Assembly: GCF_008642295.1 (NCBI RefSeq)
Contig: NZ_CP029190.1
Coordinates: 3,091,001-3,155,000 of the forward strand
DNA length: 64,000 bases
Direction of reading: 5' to 3'
Source: Streptomyces venezuelae
GTDB taxonomy: Bacteria > Actinomycetota > Actinomycetes > Streptomycetales > Streptomycetaceae
Shown here: positions 62,034 to 64,000 of the stretch, piece after piece
How positions within the stretch are numbered: position 1 is the first letter of the stretch
How the letters are laid out: every line of letters begins with the position of its first letter
Translations under genes and position numbers: made by a program
Notes under the pieces: model-generated
The model's database searches: none
Told to the model about the DNA's origin: nothing
What the model saw: the letters and a program-made list of their open reading frames with translations, nothing else

Positions 62034-62506
62034 GGCAGGCACTCCACACGAGCACAGCGCTCGCAGGCTTGACCGGTCAAGCAGGTCCCAAGGCCCTCTG
62101 CAACCGAGCCGCCCCGGCACCTTCCGCCAGGGCTGCTCGTTGACGAGGCACCACGCGAGTAACCGGCCATGGCGGTAAGCACTGTCTCCCGGCCGTCCAT
62201 GGTCTTCACCACAGGCGCCTCGGCGTCCATCAGGCCGTTACCGCCGAGCGGCTGCACGCCAATGGCGGCCACTTCGGCCCATCTGAATCTTTTCCACTTG
62301 AAGACCCCCCAATACCGGAGTCCTCTGGCGTCCACACTGACCCGCACGAATGGACCGACCAGGGTGACCCAGCCTCCCATTCCCAAGGTGACAACCACCG
62401 TGAACTCGTTGCCTCGGAAGTCGGGGAGCGTCGAGACGCCGACCACCAGAACACCAAGGCCGACAGCCCACGTCACCCACTTCCACACCCCTGGCGTCAG
62501 CTTCAC
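61961..62506 (-). CDS. PH-domain-like membrane protein, C-terminus doubtful
   Basis: A 181-aa protein with one or two hydrophobic helices ([19 protein letters not shown] and [18 protein letters not shown]) and a PH-like core ([32 protein letters not shown]). Downstream of AMAGYSRGA the reading frame becomes unlike such proteins and overlaps the DUF1801 gene by 73 bp on the opposite strand. A +1 shift near 62140 would end it at 62077 instead, without overlap. So a frameshift or a decayed end is possible. GTG start at 62506. Confidence 0.6.
   Translation of the reverse strand: MKLTPGVWKWVTWAVGLGVLVVGVSTLPDFRGNEFTVVVTLGMGGWVTLVGPFVRVSVDARGLRYWGVFKWKRFRWAEVAAIGVQPLGGNGLMDAEAPVVKTMDGRETVLTAMAGYSRGASSTSSPGGRCRGGSVAEGLGTCLTGQACERCARVECLPQFAACLIRVVMRDSVVGVRFVRA
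62067..62082. repeat. perfect 16-bp palindrome
   Basis: GCTTGACCGGTCAAGC reads the same on both strands, between the DUF1801 stop and the region coding for the PH-like protein. It could be a protein-binding site or, extended by surrounding bases, part of a terminator. Confidence 0.6.
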
Positions 62507-62692
62507 CGCAATCCCCTCTCCATCCCCACGCGGGCGCCGAGCCAGAGCTGGGGCTTCTGAACACCGGCCCGGCCCGGCACGTCACGTGCCGGGCCGGGTC
62601 CGCTCATCTGACGGACCTGCGCGGTCCACCGCAAGACAACCCTCAGGGCCGCCGGCTTTCTCACCTTGCGCCGACCACTCGGACACCAGGGC

Positions 62693-63226
62693 TTAGGCGT
62701 CGCAGCGCTTCGCGTCCGCCTTCATGAACTCGCTCCGATCCATGATTTTGTCGCCGCTGATTCCCGTGACCACCTCGCCCGCGTTCAGCGCCTGCAGTTT
62801 CTCGACGGTGAAGACGACCCGACCTTCAAGGCTGGATCCCTTGACGGCTCCATCCAGATTGGCAACGTACTTGCCGGGACGACTGAGATCCCTCAGCGTC
62901 GACTCATAGACATGCCAGCCTGAAGGAGTGCTGAACAACTCCACCTCCCCCGGCGAACCCGGACTGAGATTGCTGCTCACCGCCCACATTTCCAGTTCTC
63001 CTTCATCGTCGTCACGGATAACGGAGACTTGGTAGACGTCGAAGTCACGACATGGGGCTATCAGCAAACGCACAGTACCCGAATCTGTAGCTTCCACCGC
63101 CAACAGCGGCACGGGGGCGGGCGTGCAAGCCGTAACTCCCATCAGAGCCAAAGTGGCTACTGCTGCCGGAACCAGCCCCCTCCCAACTCCCCGAACCATG
63201 CCGGCCGTGACTCTCGCGCTATTCAT
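62693..63226 (-). CDS. secreted lipoprotein, unknown function
   Basis: A 177-aa protein with a signal peptide and lipobox (VATLALMGVTAC; V-T-A-C is a good lipobox). The mature domain is beta-rich (GTVRLLIAPCRDFDVYQVSVIRDDDEGELEMW). The ATG overlaps the last codons of the HExxH gene by 8 bp, which couples the two. No family recognised. G+C content is lower than in the centre of the window. Confidence 0.72.
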   Translation of the reverse strand: MNSARVTAGMVRGVGRGLVPAAVATLALMGVTACTPAPVPLLAVEATDSGTVRLLIAPCRDFDVYQVSVIRDDDEGELEMWAVSSNLSPGSPGEVELFSTPSGWHVYESTLRDLSRPGKYVANLDGAVKGSSLEGRVVFTVEKLQALNAGEVVTGISGDKIMDRSEFMKADAKRCDA

Positions 63227-63443
63227 AGCTGCCCCACCACAGGTTGGCCTCCATCTCGAACTTGTTTTTCTTCGCAGGATCCCCCCATGTCAAGAGTCCC
63301 GATTTCAGCGATTGAGCAGAATAGCTGGAGATGAAAATTTCACCTCTCGCATATCGCGCCCGCTGGCGGGAGTGAACAGCCTCGTGACGCTCGATGTCAG
63401 GACCGCGTTGCGCCGCCACCGCTGCCCCTGATTGGTTCGTCAT
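63219..63443 (-). pseudogene. HExxH metallopeptidase-like protein, 5' part lost at IS insertion
   Basis: A 74-aa reading frame with IERHEAVHSRQRARYA: HEAVH is an HExxH zinc motif, and KNKFEMEANLWWGSY resembles the end of small Streptomyces zinc-peptidase-like proteins. Those usually have another 50-150 residues and a signal or membrane segment upstream. Here the frame upstream of ATG 63443 runs into the transposon end within 20 bp, so the original gene was probably cut. Confidence 0.65.
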
Positions 63444-63461
63444 AGCTATACGACGCTTTGA

Positions 63462-64000
63462 GGGATTGTCCGGAAGTTTGTGTATGCCCCGGTGTGACCC
63501 GTAAGGCATGAGACGTGGTCTCTGCCGGGAAGGATCACTGATAGGGATCAAGGACGACCGGCCCCGTGAAGACATCGTACGGACGGGGGCCGAGTTGGCT
63601 CGACTGGCGGAATCAGAACGTGACTTGGCCGGACAGCTCGTGGAGCGGGCCCGTGCCGAGGGCGTGAACCTGGTCGGGGAGAACGGGCTGCTCAAGGGGC
63701 TGGTGAAGCTGGTCCTGGAAGGCGCCCTGGAGGCCGAGATGGCCGACCACCTCGGCTACGAGAAGGGCGACCGGGCAGGCATCGGGTCGGGCAACTCCCG
63801 CAATGGCACGAGTCGCAAGCGGATCCTGACGGACGTGGGGGCGGTCGAGCTGGACATCCCGCGTGACCGGGCCGGCACGTTCACCCCGCAGGTCGTGCCC
63901 AAGCACACCAGGCGGGTGGAGGGCTTCGACGAGGCCATCCTCTCCCTCTACGCGAAAGGCCTGACCACCGGCGAGATCCAGGCCCACCTCGCGGAGATCT
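63462..64000 (+). mobile_element. IS256-family insertion sequence (left part; continues past window)
   Basis: The left end is set near 63462 (GGGATTGTCCGGAAGTTTGTGTA), which resembles terminal repeats of actinobacterial IS256-type elements. The transposase follows. The right end and target duplication lie outside. Confidence 0.75.
63508..64000 (+). CDS. IS256-family (mutator-type) transposase, 3' end beyond window
   Basis: Partial, about 164 residues seen. ATG at 63508 is the first start after an in-frame stop (TAA, 63502). Family signatures are AEMADHLGYEKGD, GNSRNGTSRKRILTDVGAVELDIPRDRAGTF and VPKHTRRVEGFDEAILSLYAKGLTTGEIQAHL, which carry the conserved first catalytic Asp region of DDE transposases of this family (ELDIPRDR). 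No frame break in the visible part. Confidence 0.93.
   Translation, partial: MRRGLCREGSLIGIKDDRPREDIVRTGAELARLAESERDLAGQLVERARAEGVNLVGENGLLKGLVKLVLEGALEAEMADHLGYEKGDRAGIGSGNSRNGTSRKRILTDVGAVELDIPRDRAGTFTPQVVPKHTRRVEGFDEAILSLYAKGLTTGEIQAHLAEI

Overview
The window is chromosomal DNA from a Streptomyces-type actinomycete. The signs are very high G+C with G/C-rich third codon positions, a HrdD-type principal-like sigma factor, rodlin and chaplin genes of the aerial-hypha sheath, a SpoIIE/HATPase regulator and many Streptomyces-type small secreted proteins. All calls come from reading the sequence; no database search was run.

Layout. 1-9.1 kb: a penicillin acylase-family protein running off the left edge, a K+/H+ antiporter with an apparent CTG start, an MFS transporter, an FmdB zinc ribbon protein, an MTA phosphorylase-family enzyme, a SAF-domain protein and mscL. 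9.3-14.3 kb: a tightly overlapping five-gene redox operon on the minus strand (NarI-like membrane protein, NapA/NasA-like molybdoenzyme, 4Fe-4S protein, Rieske protein, small membrane protein). 14.5-19.1 kb: LtrA-like protein, cytochrome P450 and several small secreted or hypothetical proteins. 19.2-24.3 kb: a minus-strand set of SpoIIE phosphatase, a 64-aa protein, a flavoprotein and an ATP-grasp enzyme.

24.5-37.6 kb is an exopolysaccharide locus. A secreted DUF3344-like protein is followed by eight translationally coupled genes: GT4, polyprenyl-phosphate sugar transferase, O-antigen ligase/polymerase, MurJ-like flippase, polysaccharide deacetylase, second GT4, Wzz-like protein and CelD-like acyltransferase. 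A convergent secreted GH26-like glycanase lies next to it. 37.9-41.9 kb is a surface-sheath island: two rodlins, two short chaplins, one single-domain chaplin with an LAETG sortase signal, and two other small secreted proteins. Most are separated by very strong hairpin terminators. The rodlins share a promoter that resembles sigma-BldN sites.

42-52 kb: VKOR, a DUF6227-like protein, fruR-fruK without an adjacent fruA, two DHA2 drug exporters each with its own regulator (WYL and TetR, the latter with two 23-bp operators), and hrdD behind an exact sigma-R promoter match. 52-60.8 kb: an M6 metalloprotease, an orphan CoxM-type FAD subunit, and the most unusual block. A small helical protein and a STAND/NLR-like ATPase carry the same ISGGTxxGPVxQ motif at their C- and N-terminus respectively. 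Between them lies a glycosyltransferase-like gene split by seven copies of a 7-bp repeat, which looks like a length-variable frame switch. 60.8-64 kb: VOC protein, truncated AraC, DUF1801 protein, a PH-like membrane protein, a lipoprotein, and an HExxH protein cut by an IS256-type element that continues past the right edge.
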